From Cryptomeria japonica (Eukaryota; Streptophyta; Pinopsida; Cupressales; Cupressaceae), in NCBI RefSeq assembly GCF_030272615.1, contig NC_081415.1, positions 370,393,667 to 370,457,666 on the forward strand: DNA of 64,000 nt. Reading direction: 5' to 3'. The notes beneath the pieces were generated by a model that worked only from the letters and a program-made list of their open reading frames with translations, did not search any database and was not told the DNA's origin. The position numbers and the translations under genes were made by a program. Shown here piece by piece: positions 23,133-34,000 of this stretch (position 1 is its first letter; each line of letters begins with the position of its first letter).

Positions 23133-24393
23133 TGTAAAGCGGAAAAATCAAACCCTAGTCGTTCTCCCCTCCCCAACTCCGAGGAGAGAGAAGGGAGAGT
23201 CACTAGGGTTGATGGTTTTCACTTAGGAGGGACTTTACATTCAAAAGAGGGGTTGAAACCCACAAGATCCAATCCCACACAATGCAAGATTGGATTCTAA
23301 ATGAGTTTCAAGGGTTAAGACATCAAGGATACCCTCTTTTGTAAAGAAATGTAGATAGAAAGATTGAACTAGGAATGCATGTAAAGTAGGAAAGATTCGC
23401 TTATAAACAAAGATAGGGATATGGGATGAAGCTGCGGACCTAGAATTAGCAGTAAAATGTCGAGACGGTGCTGTTCTACAAATTTGAGCGAAAGTTGACG
23501 GGACGATGGCGCCCGGCGTGCACACGGTCCTCCAAAAAATCCGCGAAACGAAGGGGGATCTGTTCGTCTCTGCACAAGGATTCTAGATCTTCAATTACAG
23601 TCGCGTACCTACAACCTACACATAGAAAAGAGAGGACGATTGGGGGGTTAGGGATGAGGGGTTTGCCTTTAGGTCAAACCCCGGTTTTGGAATTAACCAA
23701 GAAAATGAGAATGCTGTAAATGTAAATGTTTGTAATGTAAACAAATACCGATACCTTGTTGTAAGAATGTTTGTATTCTTACATGCGAAGGTGTAAATGT
23801 TGTTGTATGTTGTATGTTGTAAGTGATCTCCTCTTCAATGGTTGAATCCTTGTCTTGAATGCAACACTTAGCCTTGAATGGAGACTTAAAATGCTCAATT
23901 GCTTGAAGGAATGCTTGAATGTTTGAACGCTTGAATGTTTGAATATTGCTTTTGCGCCTTGCTCACATATGTCCTCCTCCCTTTTTGAGAGAGGAAATGT
24001 AGTTTATATACTTGTCAATTAGGGTTGATAGACTGATTTTCCCGACCTTAGGCCAACCTAGGAAGATTATTTTCCAATTTGCAAACTTAAAGACCCGAAG
24101 CCCCATAAGAGACCGGGCCCAAAATAGGGCCAGGGACCAGGGCGCTGGGCGCCATGGTCCTGGGGGACCAGGGTGCTGGGCGCCCTAGTCCTGAAGGACC
24201 AGGGCACTAGGCGCCATGGTCCCACCTCCAAGGACAGCAGGGTGCAAGGAGGATCAGGCCAGGGTGCTAAAAAATGCAGTTTTTGGTGTCATGAACAAGT
24301 TTCGGGGTCTCCATTCAGGTTCTGTGTTGCATCGCCATCGTGAAGACCCAAATGCAGTCGAAATTGCAAGTGTCACAATTTTAGGACGCTACA
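23133..24393 (-). repeat. 5' LTR of complete R1
   Basis: It runs from TGTAGCGTCC to GCTTTACA on the minus strand, 1,261 bp, pairing with 16527-17787. The right flank GTTAG repeats the left flank of the other LTR. It keeps more CG dinucleotides than its partner. Confidence 0.93.
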
Positions 24394-24790
24394 GTTAGGT
24401 AATGGGAAATCATCCTTAGGGCATGCCTTGTTTAGATCTTGGAAGTCTGTGCAGATTATTATGCCCCTAGTGGGCTTAGTCACATGTACTAGATTGGATA
24501 TCCACTCCACATAGTCAATAGGTCTAATGAAGCCCACATCCAGAAGCTTTTGTAGTTCCACTTTTACCAGTAATGTAATCTGTGGATGCATCTTTCTAAG
24601 TTTTTGTTTGTACGGTTTGATTCCTGGTAGCAATGGTAAGTGATGTAATACCAATTTTGGATCTAGACCTAGTATATTTGCATAGAACCAAGAAAAATTG
24701 ATCAGATGTTGTTTGAAGAACTGTATGAACTTGTCATTTTCTTCCTAATTTAGTGATTCTTCTAAGTGGATATTATTTATAACTTCTCCT
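24394..24790 (-). pseudogene. Reverse transcriptase N-terminal third of element T
   Basis: The frame has FKQHLINFSWFYANI before the start of the domain, then LVLHHLPLLPGIKPYKQ, ELQKLLDVGFIRPIDY, WISNLVHVTKPTRGI and IICTDFQDLNKACPKDDF. The Asp of CTDF is the first catalytic aspartate of reverse transcriptase and is present. The frame stops at the R1 target site and continues at 16526. One TAG lies near 24748. Confidence 0.88.
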
Positions 24791-26288
24791 TCTGCTATAT
24801 TGACTTTTTCAGTCTTTTCCATGAGTAATGCCAAATTCTCTTGTTCAATAGGGAGATTGTCTAGCTTGTTTTTCCATTGTTATCACTTTCATCCATATCT
24901 TTTGACACAGAAGCACTTGCCTCTCCAAAGTATGTTGTTCTATCCAAGTCTATAGAAAATCCTGCCTTATTATCACCTTATGGAAACCATTCTCTAATAC
25001 CAAGGAATTTTTCAATAGCTTCGTTTTTCTCAAACTAGTCTAGAGTTGGCTTTTCTTCTTGCCCCCAATCAATTAAATGTGAATGTATAAGGGGTAAGTC
25101 ATTGCTTCCTTCTCTTGTAAAAGATTTTGACAATATGCATACCTAGTTATTTTGAGCATGTTTTACTAAATTTGGATGACCTGGTGCATCCTCATAGGCA
25201 ATGCCATCATTAATGGGTGATTTGTTGTCATCTTTCGTGTCTATTGCTTGTGGGCTGCCATCATGGTTAGATAGGAATACATAGATTGGAGAATCTATGA
25301 CACTTTCTATGTATATTCCACTTTCTGAGAATGTGTCACTTATCTCCTCTTGTTCTTGTAAATTAATTTGTTCTTGATTTGTGGACCTCTTTTGTGTGGT
25401 GGATACCCTCTCAAGCCTGGTATAAGCCATTGAAATCTTTCTTCATCTAACTCATTTGGTTGAGCTTGTGTTGTTTCCCTTGGCAAAAGTATTGACAAAA
25501 TCCAAGGGTTAGGCTCATTTGTTGGTGCTAAGCTTGTTTCTGTTACCACATTTGCTTGTGTAGATATTTCAGGTACTATATCATTAGATGATTCTTCATT
25601 AGTTTCTTGTATAAGACACCTCATATCTTCACCATCTGATTCCATATTAGGATACGTTGGTGATTTCTTGCTTCTCTAAGATGAAGGGGGAAATACCCAT
25701 GTTGATAACTGATTCTGAGGTATGTACTTTGATGGTACCCTAGGTTTATTCAATATATCTAGTATACATTGTCTCGCCTTTGTTATCTTTGGTACGTGTT
25801 TATATCCTAACCCTTGATTATTTGGGTTTTCCCAAGGTAGAATAGGTTCCAATCTTCCTTGTTTCTATAGTCCCAAGCCTATGGTACCATCATACGTATG
25901 TTTTTGTAGCATCTTGAAACCATTGCCATATTGATCTAAAAGTAACCTGGGTATCATCATGTCATCTTCTTCTTTATATATCCATTGATTGACATCTTCA
26001 TTTAAGGATTATTCATATAAGTCTCCCCATCTAATGAATGAGCATGAATCTGAATACTTTACAATCTCTTTTCCTTTATCTTGTTTCATCACCATGTTTT
26101 GAGGTTTCCCAAAAGACCTAGGAGAAATATATAATTGTGTGACATTCAAGGTACTTGAAATGGAGTATTCCCCACAACTGACACCCTTAATCTATAAAAA
26201 AGATGTTGTAGGTGTATTTTTTTTATATTTTTGTGATTGTCAATGAATCCATTTGTGTAGTGAGCAGTGCTGCTTGATTAATCGGTAC
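24791..26288 (-). pseudogene. Protease to reverse-transcriptase linker of element T (decayed)
   Basis: Plant Tat elements have a long, poorly conserved linker here. Open blocks at 25143-25430 and 25340-25645 overlap in different frames; they are acidic, Asn- and Thr-rich and have no recognisable domain. Many stops separate the blocks. The direction and position between protease and reverse transcriptase support the call; I see no function. Confidence 0.5.
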
Positions 26289-26604
26289 CTAGTTATCCAC
26301 ACTTGCCTTTAAGTGATTATAGTGTTGAAATGGGTTTGGAACACCATGGATGGTAATTTCAATACCATTGTATGGAAACTTAACACATTGGTGGAATGTT
26401 GAAGGTATGACCTGCATGGCATGAATCCATGGACAGCCTAAGAGAATGTTATACCCTAATTCTCTATCCAACCCTTGAAAGCTAACCTCTATTGTGATTG
26501 GTCCTATTTGTAGTGGTAGTGTGACTACACCTTTTGAAGGGCATTCTTCATCATCATATGATTTGATGTTTATTCTTTTTGAGGGATCGATGTGAAGTTC
26601 AGAA
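26289..26604 (-). pseudogene. Protease domain of element T, C-terminal half
   Basis: The frame reads LHIDPSKRINIKSYDDEEC at the insertion point, then GVVTLPLQIGPITIEVSFQG, then LGYNILLGCPWIHAMQVIP and HQCVKFPYNGIEITI. The LLG.PWI..M motif is the conserved C-terminal part of plant Ty3 aspartic proteases. It ends at a stop at 26289. The N-terminal half with the active site lies beyond the TRIM at 26948-27128, and the two halves rejoin in frame. Confidence 0.82.
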
Positions 26605-26947
26605 TGTTGGCAGTGGGCTAGTGTCCCTCACGGGGATTTATGACATGGTTTAACAACCTCCTATGGATTCTATAAGTCCAGAGGTTGTTTCGGGCATTGG
26701 AAGTCAATCTTTTGGTGCAAAGACAACCCTATCTTGTAACAAGTGGTATTAGAGCTTGGTCACAAGTTTGAATCACATAGGTCATGATGAGTGACGCTAG
26801 GAGGGGGATTGTTGGCAGTGGGCTAGTGTCCCTCGTGGGGATTCGTGACATGGTTTAACATCTTCCTTTGGATTCTATAAGTCTAGTGGTTGTATCGGGC
26901 ATTGACAGGTTGATCTTTTGGTGCAACGACAACCTTATCTTGGAACA
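26605..26947 (+). mobile_element. TRIM: 343-bp terminal-repeat retrotransposon in miniature
   Basis: Two direct repeats of 137 and 138 bp (26605-26741 and 26810-26947), both starting TGTTGGCAGTGGGCTAGTG and ending AACA, enclose 68 bases. Those 68 bases are a tRNA-iMet-type primer site, TGGTATTAGAGCTTGG (26744-26759), a short spacer, and a polypurine tract, CTAGGAGGGGGATT, abutting the second repeat. Flanks CAGAA (26600-26604) and CAAAA (26948-26952) are a five-base target duplication with one change. Removing the element rejoins the protease frame of T (KALGYF then ELHIDPSK). It codes for nothing and needed another element's enzymes. Confidence 0.93.
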
Positions 26948-27290
26948 CAAAATAACCCAATGCCTTGACCAACTTTAGTGTACAGATGTTAAGACCGGCT
27001 CCTCCATCTATAAGTACTCTTCTGACTTTCTTCTTATGGATGTAAGCCTCTATATGTAGTGGATCATTATGGAAAAGTTTTATCATTAGGAACATCTCAT
27101 TCCGTGAAAGCAATAAGGGTAGCATCAACTAGATTCCCTACCATGGATTGGAAAGCATTTTCATCTATGTCTCTATCAACTACTGAATCTTGAAGTGCTT
27201 TATCTTGGATAGCTCTGTGATTTGGTGATATATGCAACATCTCAAAGAGGGATATCTTTGTTGGGGTTCTCTTCAGTTGCTCAACCACAT
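26948..27290 (-). pseudogene. Gag-protease junction and protease N-terminal half, element T
   Basis: The upstream part has YNVVEQLKRTPTKISLFEML, the conserved entry to protease in Tat-like elements, followed by a helical stretch. After a frame change at about 27100 comes LHIEAYIHKKKVRRVLIDGG, where the Asp of IDGGAGLNIC is the catalytic residue, still present. LKLVKALGYF leads to the TRIM insertion. Retropepsins act as dimers to cut the polyprotein. Confidence 0.82.
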
Positions 27291-28600
27291 TATAGTTCCC
27301 TACTGTTGGTGACTGATTTGATGGTACTCTTGCAAGATTACTTTTGATCCGCGGGTAACTATTGCATAGTCTCTATCTCTTAAAAATATTGTGATAGTAA
27401 CCACTATATTATCTCTTGTGAGGGACATTTCTTTAACATATGTTGTGTTATCAAAGTTTATTTTATATCCCATCTTATAGTCATCATGTCCAATTCTCAC
27501 AGCCATGATTTGTGCTATAATTTTATCTTCAAACCATCCTGAATAAGGTGGTTCTTCCCACCCCCAGTCCATAAGACAAAGATTCTCATCTTTATCATAT
27601 TTTGGTGCTTTTGACATCATACAAACTTGGTTATCATAGTTATCTGTCCCTTGAAGTTTCTCATCATCATCAATTTCTTCTTGTAAATTAGCATTTACTA
27701 CATCTCCTGAGCTAATAGCATGAATGGTATAGTCATATGAGACTTTTTTGTAGTTGGTAGTGTTGTCTTGTGTTCCTGATGTTGATGCCTTACCTTTTTC
27801 ATGTTTGACAAAAGGATCCTTAAAGATGGTGTGATTTGTGTTTGCTGAAGTTTTTTTCATGTCAACTATGATGTCACCTTGATCTATTAGGTCTTGAATT
27901 AAGTTCTTCAACTTATAGAAACTTGTAGTCTTATGACCTTTTGTACGATGATAGTCACATAAATAATTATCATTCCACCATGTAGGTTTCAAAGGACCCA
28001 TTTCATATATTCTAACCTTTGGAAAAGTGATCTTATTTTTTTGTATTATTTCTTTAACGCTGATTCGATAGGCTCACCCAATGTTGTGTAGTTCCTTCTT
28101 GGGGCATTCATCCTTGGGAACCTTGTGTTTGTATCTTGCGCAATGTTTGCATTTGTTGACATTGTGTTATTTTCTGTATGTGGACTTTTATTTTGACTAG
28201 ATGATTGAATAGGTCCTTGTCAAGATACAATCAATTGAGCTTTGTTCACTATATGGGCATCTACCACACCATCATTGGTCACATTCTTGTTTGTTGACCA
28301 GAACTTAGATTTATCATTGTTGGTGTTGTTTGTAGAATTTCCATATTTTATGATACCTTGTTCTACAAGTCCCTTCTCGCATGTTAAGGCCTTTTCAGTG
28401 ATTTGTTTAAATGTGGTCAAACATTGCATTTGTATCTGGTACTTAATATATGGGATTAAGTTCTTTGAAAACATGTCAACTTGCTCAGTTTTTGGAATAA
28501 TAGTCTTGCATATTCTATAGAGAGATCTCCATCTTTGTAAGAAGGATGCAAATGCTTCATTTTCATATTGTTTTGCAACACATTGATCTATCAATGTAAC
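27291..28600 (-). pseudogene. Gag of element T, C-terminal part
   Basis: At the S1 insertion point the frame begins with TLIDQCVAKQYENEAFASFL, then RWRSLYRICKTI, FSKNLIPYIKYQIQ and FKQITEKALTCEKG, the end of the capsid-like domain. A Ser/Asn-rich linker follows, then a degenerate knuckle NYLCDYHRTKGHKT, whose last cysteine is missing, with LKNLIQDLIDQGDI. The remaining 150 residues are acidic. A stop at 27300 precedes the protease entry. Stops near 28219 and 28070 break it further. The N-terminal half lies at 36726-37911. Confidence 0.85.
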
Positions 28601-29529
28601 TATTGGCAATTGACACTCATTCGACTTAGTTGTGTTGTCATTGATGGCAACACACACATTTTTGGGTTAGTCACTTAACCAGTACTCACCAGTATTCATT
28701 GTTTGGCAACCGACACCAACAGACAAGGGAAACCAGCTAACTAGGAACTGGTATATGAGGTCGACATGGGAGATTGATCTGATGGGTCTACACAGAAACG
28801 ATCAAAGGCATCGGTCTTGAAGTTTAATGAATTTTTTTTTTCTTAGGCCAACATGTAAATAAATTGTAATATCATTGTAAGTTGACATAAGGAATTTATG
28901 TTTTTGTTTGGGAAGGGTATTTAAGTCAGTCCGGTTAGGTTATTTAAGAAGGACATGAAAAGTAATGAAATATAGTGATGAGATATTGTGTGAGAGATCT
29001 TGATCGACAGAATGTGAATGTAATATTCTGTAGTCGGTCTTGGATATTGGTTTAGAGGTTTGGGAAGCGAAGAAAGATACCTATAAGGGAGAAGATAGTG
29101 AAAACCAGTACAACTTGGGCTTTAATTGAAACTCATCCAGCATAGCAGATGCACTCTCGGAGTTCAGAATTTTGTTTGTAACTCCATATGTGGTGTTTGT
29201 AGTCAGTGAGTCTCATTTTGTGATGAGCAATGTGCTCTAGGCTATTGGCCTTCCTGCATGTGCAGGCCCCTATTCTAATATTTATTCATTTGGCTAGTGG
29301 ATAGATATTGTGGATCACCACTCCCATCGTGGTTTTTCCTCTTTGAGGTTTTCCATGTACAAATCTTTGTGTTATGGTGTATGCTTTTTTGCTTCATTTC
29401 TATTTGTTGTTATATTATTTATGGTTATCGGCTACTGAATTGCATCATTAATAAGGTTAAAATTGATTATACCAGTAGAACACTAATTCACCCCCCCCAC
29501 CCTTCCCTCAGTATTCTTGGATTCCAACA
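28601..29529 (+). repeat. 5' LTR of S1
   Basis: It starts TATTGGCAATTGACACTC (TG changed to TA) and ends GATTCCAACA. A C-rich stretch and CAGTATTCTTGG lie close to the end. It aligns along its full length with 35800-36725. Confidence 0.9.
29325..29375 (+). promoter_or_regulatory. Conserved LTR block of Sirevirus type
   Basis: CGTGGTTTTTCCTC, then GAGGTTTTCCATGTACAAATC, is a nearly repeated pair of TTTTCC motifs. The same block occurs in every S and solo-B LTR in this window (36530-36575; minus strand near 33940-33975, 44185-44222, 50110-50150, 57145-57180 and 57880-57915). It is conserved although the LTRs are otherwise diverged, so it is probably functional, perhaps in transcription or RNA processing. 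The role is inference. Confidence 0.5.
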
Positions 29530-29531
29530 AT

Positions 29532-29548
29532 TGGTATCAGAGCTTGGT
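29532..29548 (+). promoter_or_regulatory. tRNA-iMet primer-binding site of S1
   Basis: TGGTATCAGAGCTTGGT begins two bases after the LTR. TGGTATCAGAGC is the standard complement of the plant initiator-methionine tRNA 3' end, used by Copia elements. Confidence 0.9.
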
Positions 29549-29582
29549 GCCTTGGAGTAAGTCTAACAACTTGAGGAAGATC

Positions 29583-30690
29583 ATGAATCTGGAATCCATG
29601 GAGATGAGTCTACAGAAACAACTTTAAGTAGCACTTCAGCACTATGATGCTAAGAGGATGAAGAACTTTAAGTTGCAAGATGAATTGAACTCTGCAAAGG
29701 AATTCATTCTTACCCTGTAGGAGAGGTTGTCAGCTGTTCAAGCTAAAATGATGGGACTTTTACAAAATCCAGATGATAAAGAGAAGGATGCCCTTAAGGA
29801 ACAATGTTAGAAGTTGAGTCAAGAGAATGGTGTGATGAATAACTAAATGCAAGTGATGACTATGAGGATGTCCAATGAGATTGAAGACCGAAAGAAGAAT
29901 GAAGAAAATCTTGGCAGATCGTTGAAAGACAGAACCGAGGAATGCATTAGGTTGGCACATGAGAATGATGTGTTGACAAATGAGTTGGTGCAATCACAGA
30001 ACAATGAGAAAGAGTTGCAAAGAATGATGTCAATCCTAAGAAGTGATCTTGATGATGCAAATGAATACAAAGAAAATTTTAGGGTTAGTTTTGCAAAAGG
30101 ATCAAAGAGACACTAGAGGTTTTGGATTTTAGCATGGAGAAAGCTCTGGTACTACAAATCAGGGGAATCCACTAGACAACTAGAATAGGAAATCACTGGT
30201 AAGGGAACCCAATGCACATAAATTTAATGGTAGATACTTTGTTTGTAATAAGTTTGGTCATAGAGAAATTCAATGCAGAAATAGAGTAAATCGGAATAAT
30301 AATGTTGTTCTCGGTCAGTGTTCAAAGTGTAATAAGTATGGTCATAGGAAAAAATATTATAGAATGAATGGCAAATGTCATGCATGTGGAAAGTTTGGAC
30401 ATATGGATAATCAATGTAGGTCAAAGAATGGTCAAGGACTCAACAAGGCAATTCAAAAAAATAATGTCACTTGCTATGCATGCAACAAAACATGACATTG
30501 CCAAATATTGCAAAAGAAAGAACAATTCGGTAGGAAATGATGAGAAAGGAAAACAAAAGGTTTAAGATATCCGGAAAAATCATGAGAAGAAATGGGTTAG
30601 GAAATGTAAAGATCAACCAACAAAGACAATCAATCTAGTTACTCAACCGATAGAGCAGAATGTTCCCGCACTAGCAGGAAACTTATCTGG
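29583..30690 (+). pseudogene. S1 gag: coiled coil plus zinc knuckles
   Basis: From ATG 29583 the frame reads a long helical, heptad-rich region (KLQDELNSAKEFI, LKDRTEECIRLAHENDV, NNEKELQRMM), likely coiled coil over about 200 residues. After a frame change come CCHC knuckles: YFVCNKFGHREIQC-like near 30240, CSKCNKYGHRKKYY (last Cys lost), CHACGKFGHMDNQC and CYACNKT (broken). No capsid domain of the Copia UBN2 type precedes the coil. Stops are mainly TAA and TAG where S2 has Gln; for example EQC then TAG where S2 has EQCQ. It would bind RNA. The gene is dead here; S2 preserves it better. Confidence 0.8.
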
Positions 30691-31077
30691 TAACTAAGGC
30701 ATTAGCCTTAGGGGGAGGAAATTTAATGTTGAATCTTGAATTACCTATGGTAATGGTCTGGAGGCTTGTTTCAAATCTTGGAGAAGACAGTCTGGAGATT
30801 CATCGGTGCTAAGATAATGGATTTTGTATCCGATATCATATGCCGACATGCATTAATAGCGATGAGAATTTAGGGTTTTCATAGAATAAAAGGAAAATGT
30901 TGGTTCATTTTTTATCAAACAACATTCAGAGAAAAATAGAGCGAGTTCAAGGAAATTCAAGGTGATCAAAAGTATTTTAATAAAATTCTAGTGCATTAAC
31001 AAGCGAATTTTCAAGAGCTTTCACCGGCGAAGGTTGTGAGGTATTTTATCAGTTTTTTGAGCTATCTTTTGTTTGCA
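30691..31077 (+). other. S1 gag/ORF2 junction region
   Basis: The start holds GGTAACTAAGGCATTAGCC and then TTAGGGGGAGG, which matches sequences at the same place in S2 (48637-48662, minus) and S3 (62938-62964, minus). The rest is non-coding leader for ORF2. A full Copia pol would be expected here and is absent. Confidence 0.6.
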
Positions 31078-34000
31078 ATGGCTTCTGGATCATCTTCTAC
31101 TCTGGCAAGTGTGGCTACCCCTATTGTTGTCAACATCAAGGATCATCCACACCCTATTTTCAAGCAATGCCCTCAGATTGCAAAGGTCAATGATTTAGTT
31201 GGCATATTCTCTAGGGTTCCTGAAGGAGTTTTGTATGTCAAAGAAGTTCATGCATATATTCACTACACTTTGGAGGATTTGGGTTCTACTAAGATCAAGA
31301 ACATGTATATTGGCACCTTGCTAAACCAGGATGGGTCGATGAAACCGAAATTTCAAATTTTGAAGGATCAGGGTTTTATCGACATTTTGGAGATGCCAGA
31401 ATTTGAAGATGAATTGATCTGGTATGCACTGAGCCGAGTCCATGGAAAGTTCATATGGCTAGACTGGACACACAAAATCACCAAGGAGGCTATTCGTGCA
31501 ATCACTGGTTTACCCAGACACGTCCAACCCCTGGAAGGAAGAAGATATCTAATACTGAGGTGGAGAAGTTAACTGGTGCAACATCTGACAACCGGTCAAT
31601 GAGAATTAGTACTATTAGAGACAAAGTAGTTCAATTTGAAAGCATGATCATCGGTTACAAGGTAACCCAATCAAACCGGTTGAACTCTTTTTCCAACTCA
31701 TGCATTTACTATGCTCACAAAATGATTAAGGAGAATGAAAGGATAGATCTATGTCAATGGATGTGTGATGAGTTAATTATAAAACTAGGGAAGATTAAGG
31801 GTGAGAAAAAGGGCATTTTTTGATATGGCAACCATGTTGTTTGTTTAATTCTTTTGTTTCTGAATGTGTTACCCAAAACCAGTAAGACCCAATGGGCATT
31901 TGATATACCAGTAGTAAAATAAATCAAATATGGTATAAGGAATATGGGACAAGATAGGGAGGCCATTCTTTGGGGTTATTTCAAATCATTCCAGAAGGCA
32001 ATGAAGAAGAGAGAAAGAGTTCCAAAGCATATATTCAACTAAAATTTGTTTTATTGTAAAGAAGGATAAAACATTGATGGAGGCAGTTCAACCTAGGAAG
32101 ATCTAGATAATATAAATGGGATATGAGGTAGCTGTTGAGATCTTGGACTTGTATTCCAAGACTTATGAATGCACTGGTTGATGAAGCAGAGAAAGGCTTT
32201 GGGACTGCAAAGAAAAAAGAAACTGAAGTTGAAATTGGATTCAATAAGAAGAAAAGGGAAGGAAAGATCAAAAAGGTTGGGGAAGCTATACAAAAGATGT
32301 CCTTTGAGATAAAGAAGATTATTGGACTAGCTGAAGGGTCATCTCCAACAGTAGTCCAGGCTCCACCAGCAACAACAACCGACAAGGGTGTAGTAAAGAG
32401 GAAGAAACCAAAGACCTATATTGCCTCTGTTACATCCACTTCTGATACTGATGTTGTGCCCCCAAAGATTCCCAAAAATTTCATCAAGATACCAAGGAAG
32501 AAGGATAAGAAGTAAAGAAGCAGAAAGTGAAGGTTACCCCTCAAACAACACCAAAGAAAATTTTGATGGAGAGGAAGCCCACAGAGAAGAGGAAACCAGT
32601 TAAGGAGTCTACTTCTACTATCGGCAAGAAGGAGAAATCAGATGTAGATATATCTCTCAAATCCAGTAAGAGTATTGAAGTCATTCCTCCTCTTTCAATT
32701 GCTGAGCTGATTGATCAAATAATTAAAGAGAATTTTGAGTAATATACAACATTACTATGTACATATGGATGGTAAGGAGCAAATGGAGATAGAGGAATCA
32801 ATTTTGTTATACTTAGACATATATAAGAAATCACTTTTAGATATTGAAAAATAGATACCGACAGACTTGTATAGTAAACTAGATGCTAGAAGGTTATCTA
32901 TGGTTGAAGAGAATAGACACATAAAGGTATAGGAATTGTTAACTATTTGTGGTGCTATAATTGATGAAGAGATGTAGCAGTGTTTAGAGTTTGGAAATAA
33001 AACAATTATCTAGACCAAACACCGATATGTGAGTCTCATGGTAGGTAGAGTAAATGAGATAATTAAGGAGACTCATGAGGCTTTGGTAAAATTCTTTGTA
33101 GATAAACCTATACTCTTTACTTCACCGAAAGCCCCTCAAAAATATAACACTCTAGACATCCCAGTAGATGATAAGGGGAAAGGTATATTGGGAATGGATA
33201 CACCGGTTTTGGATCATAAAATATCAGAGGACATTCCTCTAGTAGAACCACTTGTACCTAATATAGAGATATCAGTAGATAACATTGAAATAGTATAGCA
33301 TAAGCAGGATACACCGGAATAGAACATTCCAAATATAGAGGTTATTGATGTGGATACAAAAAATAAGTAGGTTGAGGATATTGAACCTCTGACACTAAAT
33401 GTACATACTCAAGAGGTTAAGGTTGAAAATGTTACAGCACCAAGTGGTGAAGCCACTGGTGCAAGTCAAGAGGTCGAATCCTCCAGGAAGATTTTGGATA
33501 GTCATTAATTGTTGGAACTTGACTCATCTAATCAAGTTGATTTTATACAAAATAATATTGAGCAGTTGAGTAGTTTTGAATTGGTGTATGTTACAACTCA
33601 AAAGTTAAGGAAGGAAGGGACTGGAGACAAGCAGGTTATTGAGCAGGCCATTTTGGGTTTGTAGTAGCTTGTACCAAAATGTAAGGTAGATCAGATTGGA
33701 AGCCCATCCAAAAATCTGAAAGGTTTGATAGAGCATATTGTTAGATAGTTCAGATAACCAAAAGACAATTGAGAGGGGGGGGAGTGAATTAGTTGTCACA
33801 GATTACATGAACCATTAGCAATTTAAACTTTAATACTGGAACCCAAAACAATAATACCAGAATAGCAGTTAAACTAATTAAGCACAAACAATAATCATAG
33901 AATAAAATCCATCCACATAACACCAAGATTTGTACGTGGAAAGTCCAGTAAAGGGAAAAACCACGGTGGGAAGCCTACCCATAGTTTGATAATACTTATG

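Larger units (their letters stand above)
16527..24393 (-). mobile_element. Complete R1 retrotransposon, gag-protease only, nested in element T
   Basis: The element is 7,867 bp with two 1,261-bp LTRs, flanked by the target duplication GTTAG at 16522-16526 and 24394-24398. Removing it and one GTTAG restores the reverse transcriptase frame of T (DDFPLPN followed by IEMIVD). In minus-strand order it has LTR, primer site, 1.1 kb leader, gag, protease with a proline-rich tail, 0.7 kb non-coding, polypurine tract, LTR. It has no reverse transcriptase, RNase H or integrase. By eye the two LTRs differ at about 40 positions, nearly all transitions. This was a non-autonomous element that needed enzymes from elsewhere. 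Confidence 0.93.

Noticed and set aside
29532-29548. Possible tRNA gene because of the match to tRNA-iMet
   Set aside because: Only the primer-site complement of the 3' end is present, directly beside an LTR; no cloverleaf follows.
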